64,000 bases of DNA from Dactylosporangium roseum. GTDB taxonomy: Bacteria > Actinomycetota > Actinomycetes > Mycobacteriales > Micromonosporaceae. The stretch is from assembly GCF_025264685.1 (NCBI RefSeq), contig NZ_CP073721.1, forward strand, positions 7,581,501 to 7,645,500. The letters run 5' to 3'. Below, piece by piece: positions 7,685 to 17,397 of the stretch. The notes under the pieces are model-generated. The model did no database searches, was not told the origin of the DNA, and saw only the letters and a list, made by a program, of their open reading frames with translations. Position 1 is the stretch's first letter. Every line of letters begins with the position of its first letter. The position numbers and the translations under genes were made by a program.

Positions 7685-8470
7685 TCAGCCCGCCGGGAAG
7701 TTCACGGTGACGGAGGTGTAGCCCAAGGCCCCCAGGAATTGCTGGAGCATCCGGCGGGTGTTCTCCTCGGCGCGCTTGCCCAGGTCGGCCTGCTTGGCGG
7801 CGTCGCCGATCTTCTGCTCGGCGAGCTTGTAGACCTCCTGGAGCCGGTTCGGATCGGAGCTGAACACGTCACCGATGCGGTTGAAGACGCCGCGCTCCTC
7901 GGAGTAGACGTAGCTGCGCTCGTTGTTGATCCGCACCGGTCGGAGCTGCGGCGCGGGCAGCGTGATCTCGACCGAGCGCCGGTCCTCGGACTCCTTCACC
8001 GCGCCCTGGCCGATGCTCGCGAAGTCGACGTACACCTCGACCGAGCCGGCCGCCACGAACAGGATGCGCTCGTTGAGCAGGAAGTCCGGAATGTACTTCC
8101 GGTCCTTCTGCACGTCGACGATGACCTCGAAGTTGCCCTCGGCCGCGACGTACTGGCTCAGGTCCTGCACCGACTTGAGCAGGGCCGGGCCGCTGCGGTC
8201 GGTCCGCTCCTGGGCGAACGGGTTCTTCAGCTCGGGGAAGAGCCCGACGGTCTTCGCGCCCAGCACCACGGCGACGACCAGACCGATGGTGGCGACCAGC
8301 CAGAAGAGCCCGCGCATCCCACCGCCACCGGCCGCGACCGGGACGACGGTCTCCTTGTCGGGACGGGGCTCGACGGGATCGGTCCGCGGGCCGGTGACCT
8401 CCGGGTATTCCGCGGTCTTGGGCTCCTTCGACGCCTCCACGGAGGCGCCGTTCTCATCGTTGCGGGCCAT
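7685..8470 (-). CDS. DUF4230 membrane-anchored protein
   Basis: A 261-residue protein with a soluble, acidic and Pro-rich N-terminus, one membrane segment at about residues 53-77 (GLFWLVATIGLVVAVVLG) and an external domain. That domain contains LLKSVQDLSQYVAAEGNFEV and a long C-terminal helix ending in QQFLGALGYTSVTVNFP. This is the DUF4230 arrangement; function is unknown. ATG 8470 is followed by a normal cytoplasmic leader. It is on the same strand as the orphan ATPase 160 bp downstream, with a non-coding gap that may hold the ATPase promoter. Confidence 0.85.
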   Translation of the reverse strand: MARNDENGASVEASKEPKTAEYPEVTGPRTDPVEPRPDKETVVPVAAGGGGMRGLFWLVATIGLVVAVVLGAKTVGLFPELKNPFAQERTDRSGPALLKSVQDLSQYVAAEGNFEVIVDVQKDRKYIPDFLLNERILFVAAGSVEVYVDFASIGQGAVKESEDRRSVEITLPAPQLRPVRINNERSYVYSEERGVFNRIGDVFSSDPNRLQEVYKLAEQKIGDAAKQADLGKRAEENTRRMLQQFLGALGYTSVTVNFPAG

Positions 8471-8573
8471 GCTGGACTCCTCGGGAGACTCGTCTCCCTA
8501 ACACGGTAAGGGCGTCCGCAAAACGTTGCGAGTCGATCTCAGCACGCTTTGTCGACGATTCACCCCACCCGCG

Positions 8574-9740
8574 TCAGGAGAACGCGGCGATCCCCGTCAG
8601 CGCCTGCCCGATGACCAGCAGATGGATCTCCGACGTGCCCTCGTAGGTCAGCACCGTCTCCAGATTGGCGGCGTGCCGCATGACGGGATACTCGGCGCTG
8701 ATCCCGTTGGCGCCGAGGATCGTGCGGCACTGCCGGGCGATCGCGAGGGCCTCCCGCACGTTGTTGAGTTTGCCCACGCTCACCTGCTCGGGCCGCAGCA
8801 CGCCCTGGTCGGCACGCCGCCCGAGGTGCAGCGCCAGCAGGTAGCCCTTCTGCAGTTCGACGGCGGCGTCGGCGAGCTTGGCCTGGGTGAGCTGGAAGCC
8901 GGCGATCGGCCGGCCGAACTGCTCCCGCGTGCCGGCGTAGTCGAGTGCGGTGTGCAGGCTGTCGCGGGCCGCGCCGAGTGCGCCCCACACGATCCCGTAC
9001 CGCGCCTCGGTCAGGCACGACAACGGCGCCTTGAGACCGCGGGCCGCCGGCAGTTGGGCGCTCGCCGGGAGCCGCACGTCGTCGAGGACGATCTCGCCGG
9101 TGCAGGACGCGCGCAGCGACAGCTTGTGGTGCACCTCGCGGGCCGTCACGCCGGGCGTGTCCATCGGCACCGCGAAGCCGGAGATCCCGTCCTCGGTCCG
9201 CGCCCAGACGACCGCGACGTCGGCGACCGGCGCGTTGGTGATCCACATCTTGCCGCCGCTGAGGATCCAGTCGCTCCCGTCGCGCCGCGCCCTCGTGCTC
9301 ATCGAGGCCGGATCCGAGCCGTGGTCGGGCTCGGTCAGCCCGAAGCACCCGATCGCGTCGCCGGCGGCCATGCGCGGCAGCCACTCGTCCTTCTGCTCGT
9401 CCGACCCGAATTTCCAGATGGCGAACATGGCGAGCGACCCCTGGACGGACACGAGGCTGCGGGCCCCGGAGTCGCCGGCCTCGAGCTCGAGACAGGCCAG
9501 CCCATAGGCGACGGCACTCGCCCCGGCGCACCCGTATCCGTGCAGGTGCATGCCGAGCAGCCCGACCTTGGCGAACTCGCGCGCCAGGTCGCGAACCGGG
9601 ACCTGGCCCTGCTCATACCACTCGGCCACGTTCGGTCGCACGTGGTCGTCGACCACCCTGCGCACCACGGCGCGGATGGCCAGTTCCTCCTGGGAGTGCA
9701 GCGCGTCGACGTCGAGCAGGTCCAGCGGTCGTGTCGTCAC
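8574..9740 (-). CDS. Acyl-CoA dehydrogenase, glutaryl-CoA dehydrogenase-like
   Basis: A 388-residue FAD-dependent acyl-CoA dehydrogenase. Visible signatures are CFGLTEPDHGSDPASMSTRA (FAD contact), WITNAPVADVAVVWAR, FGRPIAGFQLTQ and the C-terminal TYEGTSEIH, whose Glu at about 367 is the expected catalytic base. The position of that Glu and the SDP sequence after the FAD motif place it near glutaryl-CoA dehydrogenases, which oxidise and decarboxylate glutaryl-CoA in lysine and tryptophan breakdown. The substrate remains an inference. No pathway partner is adjacent; the next gene on the strand is the small conserved protein at 9801. Confidence 0.85.
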   Translation of the reverse strand: MTTRPLDLLDVDALHSQEELAIRAVVRRVVDDHVRPNVAEWYEQGQVPVRDLAREFAKVGLLGMHLHGYGCAGASAVAYGLACLELEAGDSGARSLVSVQGSLAMFAIWKFGSDEQKDEWLPRMAAGDAIGCFGLTEPDHGSDPASMSTRARRDGSDWILSGGKMWITNAPVADVAVVWARTEDGISGFAVPMDTPGVTAREVHHKLSLRASCTGEIVLDDVRLPASAQLPAARGLKAPLSCLTEARYGIVWGALGAARDSLHTALDYAGTREQFGRPIAGFQLTQAKLADAAVELQKGYLLALHLGRRADQGVLRPEQVSVGKLNNVREALAIARQCRTILGANGISAEYPVMRHAANLETVLTYEGTSEIHLLVIGQALTGIAAFS

Positions 9741-9800
9741 GATGCCCAGCTTAGGGGTCGTTCATGCTCGACGACGCCGCCCGTCCGGCATGCCGGGCGG

Positions 9801-10091
9801 CTACGCCACCAGCACCCGGGCATGGATCGACGTGCGTTGCTGGAGCGCCGCCCGCAGGGCGCGGTGCAGACCGTCCTCCAGATAGAGGCCGCCCTCCCAC
9901 TGCACCACGTGCGGGAACAGGTCGCCGTAGAACGTCGAGTCCTCGGCGAGCAACTTGTCCAGGGCCAGCTCACGCTTGGTGGTGATGAGCTGGTCCAGGC
10001 GCACCGGCCGCGGAGGAATCTCGGACCACTGTTTCAACGTCAGCCCATGCTCCGGATAAGGCCGACCGTCGCGGACCGCCTTGAAGATCAT
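9801..10091 (-). CDS. Conserved actinobacterial small protein (VapB-like label in some annotations)
   Basis: A 96-residue protein starting MIFKAVRDGRPYPEHGLT and containing WSEIPPRPVRLDQLITTKRE, LLAEDSTFYGDLFPHVVQW and LYLEDGLHRALRAALQQR. It is highly conserved across actinomycetes in my memory, sometimes annotated as a VapB-type antitoxin. No toxin gene is adjacent, so that label is doubtful; the GLHRAxRAALQQR end resembles ParB-like nuclease-fold proteins. ATG 10091 is chosen because GGGGGGTGAAACG precedes it. It lies 67 bp downstream of the nitroreductase on the same strand. Confidence 0.78.
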   Translation of the reverse strand: MIFKAVRDGRPYPEHGLTLKQWSEIPPRPVRLDQLITTKRELALDKLLAEDSTFYGDLFPHVVQWEGGLYLEDGLHRALRAALQQRTSIHARVLVA

Positions 10092-10158
10092 GAACGTTTC
10101 ACCCCCCTGACCGTGCCAGGGTACCGACCCCGTACGACAGTTCCCGGCCCGCGCGAGA

Positions 10159-10776
10159 TCACAAATCGGTCCTGGTGCCCCACCGACCACGATGAGTGAC
10201 CGTCTCCGAGGCGCGACGGCCCCGTTTCAGGGACGGGGACTTCTTGTCCTCCGCCCGGTAGCCGAGGGTGATGGCACCGATCGGCGTGTAGGCGTCGGGC
10301 ACTTCGAACGCCGACCGGTACGCCTCCGTGCGTGCCGGCGGGATGCCGAAGAAACAGGCGCCCAGCCCCTCGTCGACCGCGCCGAGCAGGACCAGCAGGC
10401 TGGCCATGCCGGTGTCGATGTGCCAGTAGGGCACCGGCCAGCGGGCCTCGTCGCGGTCCGTCCAGCCCTTGTCCGGCTCGGCGTACCGGTCGAGGTACGC
10501 GTCGCGGTGGCTGTGCGGCACGATGATCACCGGCGCGCGGCCCATGCCCTCCAGCCAGTCCGACGGCAGGGCGTCCTCGGGCGTGGTGACCGACCAGAAC
10601 AGCGCGCGGTCCTCGGGCGATGTCAGCGTCAGGAACTCCCAGCCCTGCGAGAAGCCGGCCGACGGGGCGTGCACGGCGTAGCCGAGCAGCTTGTCGACCA
10701 GCTCCGCAGGAACCGTCCGGTCAGGGTCGTAGTTGCGCACCATCCGCCGCCGGCGGATCACCTCGGCAAGCTCCAC
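10159..10776 (-). CDS. Nitroreductase-family FMN protein
   Basis: A 205-residue protein with the nitroreductase fold: N-terminal IRRRRMVRNYDPDRTVP (FMN phosphate contact), LLGYAVHAPSAGFSQGWEF, a central helix GMASLLVLLGAVDEGLGACF, and a C-terminal PIGAITLGYRAEDKKSPSLK. These enzymes use FMN and NAD(P)H to reduce nitro or quinone compounds, or act on F420-like substrates in some actinobacteria. The basic tail (KRGRRASETVTHRGRWG) is typical of the mycobacterial-type subgroup. It lies 9 bp after the aldose epimerase gene on the same strand, so the two may be co-transcribed. Confidence 0.85.
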   Translation of the reverse strand: MELAEVIRRRRMVRNYDPDRTVPAELVDKLLGYAVHAPSAGFSQGWEFLTLTSPEDRALFWSVTTPEDALPSDWLEGMGRAPVIIVPHSHRDAYLDRYAEPDKGWTDRDEARWPVPYWHIDTGMASLLVLLGAVDEGLGACFFGIPPARTEAYRSAFEVPDAYTPIGAITLGYRAEDKKSPSLKRGRRASETVTHRGRWGTRTDL

Positions 10777-10785
10777 GATGTGAGA

Positions 10786-11712
10786 CTAGATCCTGCGGAT
10801 TCCCCAGGTGCCGCGCCAGGTGGTCCCAGGGGCCAGCGTCACCACGTCGCGCCCCGAACGGAAGGCGTCGGGCGGGCAGGTCATCGGCTCGATCGCGAGG
10901 GCCTTGCGCAGGCGGTCGGCCGGGAGCGTGTCCGACGAGTAGACCTGCCACCAGCCGAAGGAGGAGTCCGCCCAGACCGTGACACCGCGCCCGTCGGGAG
11001 CGGTGACCACCACCTGGGAGCCGCCCTCGGCATCCGTGTCCAGCTCGCCGAAGGCCGTGTCCAGGACGGTGCCGCCGAGCCGGCGCCCCTCCGTGAAGTC
11101 GTACTCGCTGCCGGCGACCCGCGCCGCGCCGATCGGCAACAGCCGCGCGTCGACCAGCAGCCGGCTGCGGGCCGGCACGCGCAGCGTCAGGTCGTCGACC
11201 GGGACGCCGGGAATGATCACGTACGGGTGGGTGGCCAGGCCGAACGGCACCGCCGTCCCGCCGACGTTCGTCACCACGTGCGACGCGCGCAGGCCGGCGT
11301 CACTGACCGACCAGGTGGTCCGCAGGCGCAGCGGCCAGGGGTACCCGGGCTGCGGCACCAGGTCGTGCTCGACGGTGACGCTGTCGGGTGCGGCGTCGAC
11401 GAGCCGCCAGCGGGCCCAGTTGACCAGGCCGTGGATGGCGTTGTGCCGCTCCGGCTCGGTGAGCGGCAGCCGGTGCTGCTCGCCGTCGAACGAGAACCGC
11501 CCGTCGCGAATCCGGTTGGGCCACGGCGCCAGGACCTGCCCGGCGAAGCCGATCGAGCGCTCGTCCTCGGCGAAACCGGCGACGACGTCCTCCCCGTCGA
11601 CGGTATAGCTGCGGACACCACCGCCCACCTCGACGATGACGGCCTCGTGGCCGCCCGAGGCGATCGTCCACTGTGTACCCGAAGGGGCGAGCGAAAGCTG
11701 CGCGGTGTCCAT
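10786..11712 (-). CDS. Aldose 1-epimerase family protein
   Basis: A 308-residue galactose-mutarotase-fold protein. Family features are VLAPWPNRIRDGRFSFDG, a substrate-loop His in HNAIHGLVNWARW, the second His in FGLATHPYVII, and the late acid in ALAIEPMTCPPDAF. It should interconvert alpha and beta anomers of hexoses; the exact sugar is unknown, and this cluster includes proteins acting on sugar phosphates. ATG 11712 fits the family N-terminus. It precedes the nitroreductase with a 9-bp gap, and the upstream MFS gene ends 16 bp away on the same strand, so pdxH-MFS-epimerase-nitroreductase could be one transcript. Confidence 0.87.
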   Translation of the reverse strand: MDTAQLSLAPSGTQWTIASGGHEAVIVEVGGGVRSYTVDGEDVVAGFAEDERSIGFAGQVLAPWPNRIRDGRFSFDGEQHRLPLTEPERHNAIHGLVNWARWRLVDAAPDSVTVEHDLVPQPGYPWPLRLRTTWSVSDAGLRASHVVTNVGGTAVPFGLATHPYVIIPGVPVDDLTLRVPARSRLLVDARLLPIGAARVAGSEYDFTEGRRLGGTVLDTAFGELDTDAEGGSQVVVTAPDGRGVTVWADSSFGWWQVYSSDTLPADRLRKALAIEPMTCPPDAFRSGRDVVTLAPGTTWRGTWGIRRI

Positions 11713-11728
11713 GGTCGCGACAATATCG

Positions 11729-12976
11729 TCAGTTTGACCGGTCGGTGTACCGGAGCAGGACAGGGAATGTCAGCCCGAGGATGACCGCGACCGTCGCCGC
11801 GGCAACGCCGCCGCTGACCCACGAGAAAGTGGCGTCGGTCACATCAGCGACGGAACCCGCCCGAAGGTCACCCAGACGTGGCCCTCCGGCGACCACGGCG
11901 AAGAAGACGCCCTGGAGTCGCCCCCGCATCTCGTCCGGAGCGCTGAGGAGCACCGTCTGCCGGTACACACCGCTCACCATGTCCGCCGCGCCCGCGACGG
12001 CCATGAAAGCCACGCACGCCCACAGCCACGGCACCGCTCCGGCCGCCGCCACCGCGAGGCCCCAGCCCACCACCGCGAGCACCAGCGCGACCCCCTGCCG
12101 GTGCACGCGCCCGATCCAGCCCGACGTCAGCCCGGCGAGCGCCGCGCCGATGGCGATCGAGGCGTACAGCCAGCCGAGCGACGTCGCGCCGAAACGCTCG
12201 TCGGCCACGACCGGGAACAGCGCCTTCGGCATCGCCAGGACCATCGCGGCGATGTCGATCGCGAACGTCAGCAGGATGATCTTCGAGCCGGCCAGGAACC
12301 GCAGGCCGTCACGGATGTCGCGCAGGCCGCCGGTCGCCGCCGTGCCGCTCGGCGGGACGCTCGGCAGCCGCAGCGCCGCCCACAGCACGACGGTGAAGAG
12401 CACGGCGTCGATCGCGTACGCGGCGGAGACGTCGAACGCGGCGATGACGACGCCGGCGCCGACAGGTCCGCCGATCGCGGCGATGTTCGACACCGTGAAG
12501 CCCAGTGTCTGGGCCGCGGCGACCTCGTTCTTGTCGATCAACGCGGGGATGATCGCCTGCCGGACCGGGCTGTTGATCCCGAAGCCGGCCGACTGCGCGG
12601 CGACCAGTACGAGCATCAGCCAGACGTTCTCCACGTGCAGCAGCGCCTGCGCGAACAGGCCGAGCGTCGTCACCCACATCAGCGACGAGCTGACGAGCAG
12701 CACCTTGCGCCGGTCGAACGCGTCGGCGATCGCCCCGCCCCAGAGGGAGAACAGGACCAGCGGGATCAGCCCGACGAAGCTGGAGACGCCGACCCAGAAG
12801 GCGGACCTGGTGAGGTCGTAGATCTGCACCGGGACGGCCACCGCCGTGAACTGCACGCCGAAGAAGGAGACGGCGTTGCCGACGAAGATGCGGCGGTACG
12901 CGGCGTGACGCAGGGGGCGGATGTCGATGGCGTGCTTACGGATCCAGCCGGCCGGCTTGCCCGCCGTGACTGTCAC
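11729..12976 (-). CDS. MFS exporter (DHA3/EntS-like)
   Basis: A 415-residue major facilitator with 12 predicted membrane segments, starting with LRHAAYRRIFVGNAVSFFG and containing the loop GGAIADAFDRRKVLL and the central SPVRQAIIPALIDKNE motif of the DHA3 group (relatives export enterobactin or macrolides). GTG 12976 overlaps the pdxH stop as GTGA, a coupled start. The GTG also gives a protein that begins at the family's usual length. Substrate unknown. Position directly after pdxH is probably operonic without a shared function. Confidence 0.85.
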   Translation of the reverse strand: MTVTAGKPAGWIRKHAIDIRPLRHAAYRRIFVGNAVSFFGVQFTAVAVPVQIYDLTRSAFWVGVSSFVGLIPLVLFSLWGGAIADAFDRRKVLLVSSSLMWVTTLGLFAQALLHVENVWLMLVLVAAQSAGFGINSPVRQAIIPALIDKNEVAAAQTLGFTVSNIAAIGGPVGAGVVIAAFDVSAAYAIDAVLFTVVLWAALRLPSVPPSGTAATGGLRDIRDGLRFLAGSKIILLTFAIDIAAMVLAMPKALFPVVADERFGATSLGWLYASIAIGAALAGLTSGWIGRVHRQGVALVLAVVGWGLAVAAAGAVPWLWACVAFMAVAGAADMVSGVYRQTVLLSAPDEMRGRLQGVFFAVVAGGPRLGDLRAGSVADVTDATFSWVSGGVAAATVAVILGLTFPVLLRYTDRSN

Positions 12977-13620
12977 GGGGCGAGTCTCTCGACTCCGTGC
13001 GGGGTGAAGCGCAGGCGGTCGTGCAGTCGGCTGGTGCGGCCCTGCCAGAACTCGACCTCTTCGGGCGCGACCCGGTATCCGCCCCAGTGCGGCGGCGGCT
13101 CGATCACGCCGTCGCCGAACCGCCGCCCGGCCTCCGCGAACCGCCGTTCCAGCTCCTCGCGGGACCGCAGCACACTCGACTGCGGGCTGGCCCAGGCGCC
13201 CAACTGCGCGCCCCTGGGGCGCTTGGCGAAGTACTCCTCGGTCTCCTCGCGTGCGACCTTCTCGACGGTGCCGAGGACGATGACCTGCCGATGGAGGGCA
13301 TACCACGGGAAGACGAGCGACGCGCGGGGGTTGCCCGCGAGGTCGTTGCCCTTGCGCGAGTCGTAGTTCGTGAAGAACGTAAATCCGCGCTGGTCATACC
13401 CCTTGAGCAGCACGGTGCGGGCGGACGGGCGCCCGTCGGCGGAGGCCGTGGCGAGAAGCATCGCGTTGGGCTCGGGAACGTCCGACTCGACGGCGTCGGC
13501 GAACCAGGTGGCGAACTGCGAGAGCCAGTCGTCGGCGAGAGAGTCCTCGGTGAGTTCGCCCGCGTACTCCGTACGCATCCGCGACAAATCTTGCGGTGAT
13601 GTGCTGGGTCTCACGCTCAC
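12973..13620 (-). CDS. pdxH: Pyridoxamine 5'-phosphate oxidase
   Basis: A 215-residue FMN enzyme that oxidises pyridoxamine or pyridoxine phosphate to pyridoxal phosphate. Recognised by SARTVLLKGYDQRGFTFFTN, SRKGNDLAGNPRASLVF, RQVIVLGTVEKV, SPQSSVLRSREELE and the C-terminal PHWGGYRVAPEEVEFWQGR with RLHDRL, all PdxH hallmarks. Full length and complete. It is divergent from citrate synthase across about 160 bp that contain a perfect dyad (13651-13674). The downstream MFS gene overlaps its stop codon by 4 bp. Confidence 0.95.
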   Translation of the reverse strand: MSVRPSTSPQDLSRMRTEYAGELTEDSLADDWLSQFATWFADAVESDVPEPNAMLLATASADGRPSARTVLLKGYDQRGFTFFTNYDSRKGNDLAGNPRASLVFPWYALHRQVIVLGTVEKVAREETEEYFAKRPRGAQLGAWASPQSSVLRSREELERRFAEAGRRFGDGVIEPPPHWGGYRVAPEEVEFWQGRTSRLHDRLRFTPHGVERLAP

Positions 13621-13650
13621 ATCCTTCCTCCGCCGATGTCATATGCGTGA

Positions 13651-13674
13651 AGATGTGTCACGTATGACACATCT
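13651..13674. promoter_or_regulatory. Perfect dyad in the pdxH-citA divergent promoter region
   Basis: Two exact 10-base inverted arms, AGATGTGTCA and TGACACATCT, flank the spacer CGTA. It lies about 30 bp upstream of pdxH and 105 bp upstream of the citrate synthase start. This size and symmetry suit a dimeric repressor or activator; the regulator is unknown. It is too short-looped and lacks a T-tract, so it is not read as a terminator. Confidence 0.7.
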
Positions 13675-13779
13675 GAGCCCCCGTTAAGTCGGCAACGGCA
13701 ACGCACCGGGGTCAAGATGTCAGAGAGAAGACCGGCGGGTAACAAAAAGGTTCGACACCCCGACCCACAGGAGTGCGTG

Positions 13780-14886
13780 ATGTCCGATTTCAAGCCGGGA
13801 CTCGAGGGTGTCATCGCCTTCGAATCCGAGATTGCGGAGCCCGACAAGGAAGGCGGCGCGCTGCGCTATCGCGGCGTCGACATCGAGGATCTCATCGGTC
13901 AGGTTTCGTTCGGTAACGTTTGGGCGCTGCTGGTCGACGGGAAGTTCGGCCCGGGCCTGCCGCCCGCGGAGCCGTTCCCGGTGCCGGTGCACTCCGGCGA
14001 CATCCGGGTCGACGTGCAGTCCGCCGTAGCCATGCTGGCCCCCTACTGGGGACTCGGCCAGCTCCTCGACATCGAGACGGCCCAGGCCCGCGAGGACCTC
14101 GCCCGGGTCAGCGTCACCGCCCTGTCGTTCGTCGCGCAGGCCGCCCGCGGGCTCGGCCTTCCGGCCGTGCCGCAGAAGGAGATCGACAAGGCGTCGACCA
14201 TCGTCGAGCGGTTCATGCGCCGCTGGCGGGGCGATCCCGACCCGCGGCACGTCAAGGCCGTCGACGCGTACTTCATCTCCGCCGCCGAGCACGGCATGAA
14301 CGCCTCCACGTTCACCGCCCGCGTGGTCGCCTCCACCGGCGCCGACGCCGCCGCCTGCATCTCCTCCGGCATCGGCGCCCTGTCCGGCCCGCTGCACGGC
14401 GGCGCGCCGTCGCGGGTCCTCGGCATGATCGAGGCCGTCGAGCGTAACGGTGACGCCGAGGGATACGTGAAGGGCGTCCTCGACCGCGGCGAGCGCCTGA
14501 TGGGCTTCGGCCACCGGGTGTACCGCGCCGAGGACCCGCGTGCCCGCGTCCTGCGCCGCACCGCCAAGGAGCTCGGCGCGCCGCGCTTCGAGATCGCCGA
14601 GGCCCTGGAGAAGGCGGCGCTGGAGGAGTTGCACGCCCGCCGCCCCGACCGCGTGCTCGCCACCAACGTCGAGTTCTGGTCGGCCGTCGTGCTCGACTTC
14701 GCCGAGGTGCCGGCCCACATGTTCACGTCGATGTTCACCTGCGCCCGCGTGGCCGGGTGGAGCGCACACATCCTGGAGCAGAAGGAGCTGGGCCGGCTGG
14801 TCCGCCCGTCGGCGAAGTACGTCGGCCCGAGCCCCCGCAAGCCGCAGGACGTCGAGGGCTGGGACCAGATCCCGCACGACGCGTGA
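13780..14886 (+). CDS. citA: Citrate synthase 2 (CitA-type)
   Basis: A 368-residue citrate synthase condensing oxaloacetate with acetyl-CoA. Active-site regions seen are SGPLHGGAPSRVLGM, MGFGHRVYRAEDPRA and the late ATNVEFWSAVVLDF. The short N-terminus and PGLEGVIAFESEIAEPDKEGG start match the actinobacterial citrate synthase 2 branch rather than the GltA branch. ATG 13780 follows ACAGGAG at normal spacing; an upstream in-frame ATG at 13717 lacks one. It is divergent from pdxH with a dyad between. No other TCA gene is adjacent, and the next gene, serC, has its own start 141 bp downstream. Confidence 0.93.
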   Translation: MSDFKPGLEGVIAFESEIAEPDKEGGALRYRGVDIEDLIGQVSFGNVWALLVDGKFGPGLPPAEPFPVPVHSGDIRVDVQSAVAMLAPYWGLGQLLDIETAQAREDLARVSVTALSFVAQAARGLGLPAVPQKEIDKASTIVERFMRRWRGDPDPRHVKAVDAYFISAAEHGMNASTFTARVVASTGADAAACISSGIGALSGPLHGGAPSRVLGMIEAVERNGDAEGYVKGVLDRGERLMGFGHRVYRAEDPRARVLRRTAKELGAPRFEIAEALEKAALEELHARRPDRVLATNVEFWSAVVLDFAEVPAHMFTSMFTCARVAGWSAHILEQKELGRLVRPSAKYVGPSPRKPQDVEGWDQIPHDA

Positions 14887-16146
<1,260 letters not shown>

Positions 16147-16264
16147 TCAGCGCCGTTTCCCGTTTCTCTCGGCGCGGCGCGCTTTCTTCCAGCTAGGGTT
16201 GCCGTACTGTGGCCGATAGGCGCTGAGTGAAGGCGCCTGCTAGCGGGTGGGACGGAGGCACGCT

Positions 16265-17350
16265 ATGCGGCCTGTGCGATTCGTCGCCCTCTCGGAGGAC
16301 GGTCAGGCGTTCGTCCTGGCCGACGAGGTGGGGCGGCTGCTCGCCCTGCCCATCGACGAGCGCGTCCAGAGCGCGCTCCGCCCCGATCACAGCCACCCGG
16401 CGAGCCCGATCGAGACCGGCGCGTCCCAGCTCGCCCCGCGTGACATCCAAGCCCGCATCCGCTCCGGCGAGTCGGCCGAGGAGGTCGCGCGGGTCGCCGG
16501 CGTGCCGGTCGACCGTGTCCTGCGGTATGCCGGGCCGGTCCTCCAGGAGCGCGCGATGCTCGCCCAGCATGCACGGCGCACCCGGCTGAAGACGTCCGAG
16601 AAGGGCGCGTCGCTCGCCGAGGTCGTCGACACGCGGCTGGGCCAGCACGGCATCGACACCGAGAAGATCTCCTGGGATGCGTACCGGCGCGAGGACGGCA
16701 CCTGGCGGATCACCGCGACGTGGCCGAGCGGCAAGGCGACCGCGCAGGCGGTGTGGGAGCTCGACAAGGCCCGCCAGCTCGTCGCGCCGCACGACGACAT
16801 GGCGCAGTATCTTTGCACCGAGCGGGCGCCGCACATCCTCGGCCAGGAGCCGCCCGCGCCGGAGCGCACCTTGCCGGCCCGCGGCGAGAGCAGCCGCGGC
16901 GACCTGGGCCTGCGCCCCGACGCCGTCCGCACCGGCGGTCACGAGCCGATGCGCCCGGCCGCGCCGGAGCGCCGCCCCGGCGGTCGCGCGCTGGGCAACG
17001 ACCCGATCCGGGCCGGCCGTGACGCGCTGCTGGCGTCGCTCGACCGCCCGTTGGGCCGCAACGCGTCCGACGAGCCGCCCGCGGTGACGCCGCCACCGGT
17101 CCAGGGTGAGAACCGGGCCCGAGGCGCCGCCGCGCTGATCGGCCGCTCGCCGTTCGACGACGACAGCGACCAGAGCAAGGAGATCCCGGCGGTGCCGTCG
17201 CTGGCCGTCCTGCGCCCGCGCCGCAACACGACCTCGGCCGCCGCCGCGGTGGATCAGCCGTCGGCCGCGTCGGAGAAGCCCCGCAAGCGCCTGCCGAGCT
17301 GGGACGATGTCCTGTTCGGCGGCGCACCGGCCGCGCGCGAGACGAGCTGA
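16265..17350 (+). CDS. sepH: Septation protein SepH (DUF3071)
   Basis: A 361-residue cell-division protein. The N-terminal DUF3071 domain (MRPVRFVALSEDGQAFVLAD through about residue 170) holds a helix-turn-helix-like segment (ESAEEVARVAGVPVDRVLRY) and the conserved GTWRITATWPSG strand. A long disordered middle follows, and then the conserved C-terminal peptide LPSWDDVLFGG. SepH binds and stimulates FtsZ assembly in Streptomyces and mycobacteria. ATG 16265 is preceded by GGGACGGAGG. It is a strong marker for an actinobacterial host. Confidence 0.95.
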   Translation: MRPVRFVALSEDGQAFVLADEVGRLLALPIDERVQSALRPDHSHPASPIETGASQLAPRDIQARIRSGESAEEVARVAGVPVDRVLRYAGPVLQERAMLAQHARRTRLKTSEKGASLAEVVDTRLGQHGIDTEKISWDAYRREDGTWRITATWPSGKATAQAVWELDKARQLVAPHDDMAQYLCTERAPHILGQEPPAPERTLPARGESSRGDLGLRPDAVRTGGHEPMRPAAPERRPGGRALGNDPIRAGRDALLASLDRPLGRNASDEPPAVTPPPVQGENRARGAAALIGRSPFDDDSDQSKEIPAVPSLAVLRPRRNTTSAAAAVDQPSAASEKPRKRLPSWDDVLFGGAPAARETS

Positions 17351-17397
17351 CGTTCGCCGCCCCGTGCGGTTCAAGATCGCGCGATAGGTTGGCAGTC

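Noticed and set aside
9801-10091. VapB antitoxin
   Set aside because: No VapC gene is adjacent and the protein is longer and more conserved than usual antitoxins.
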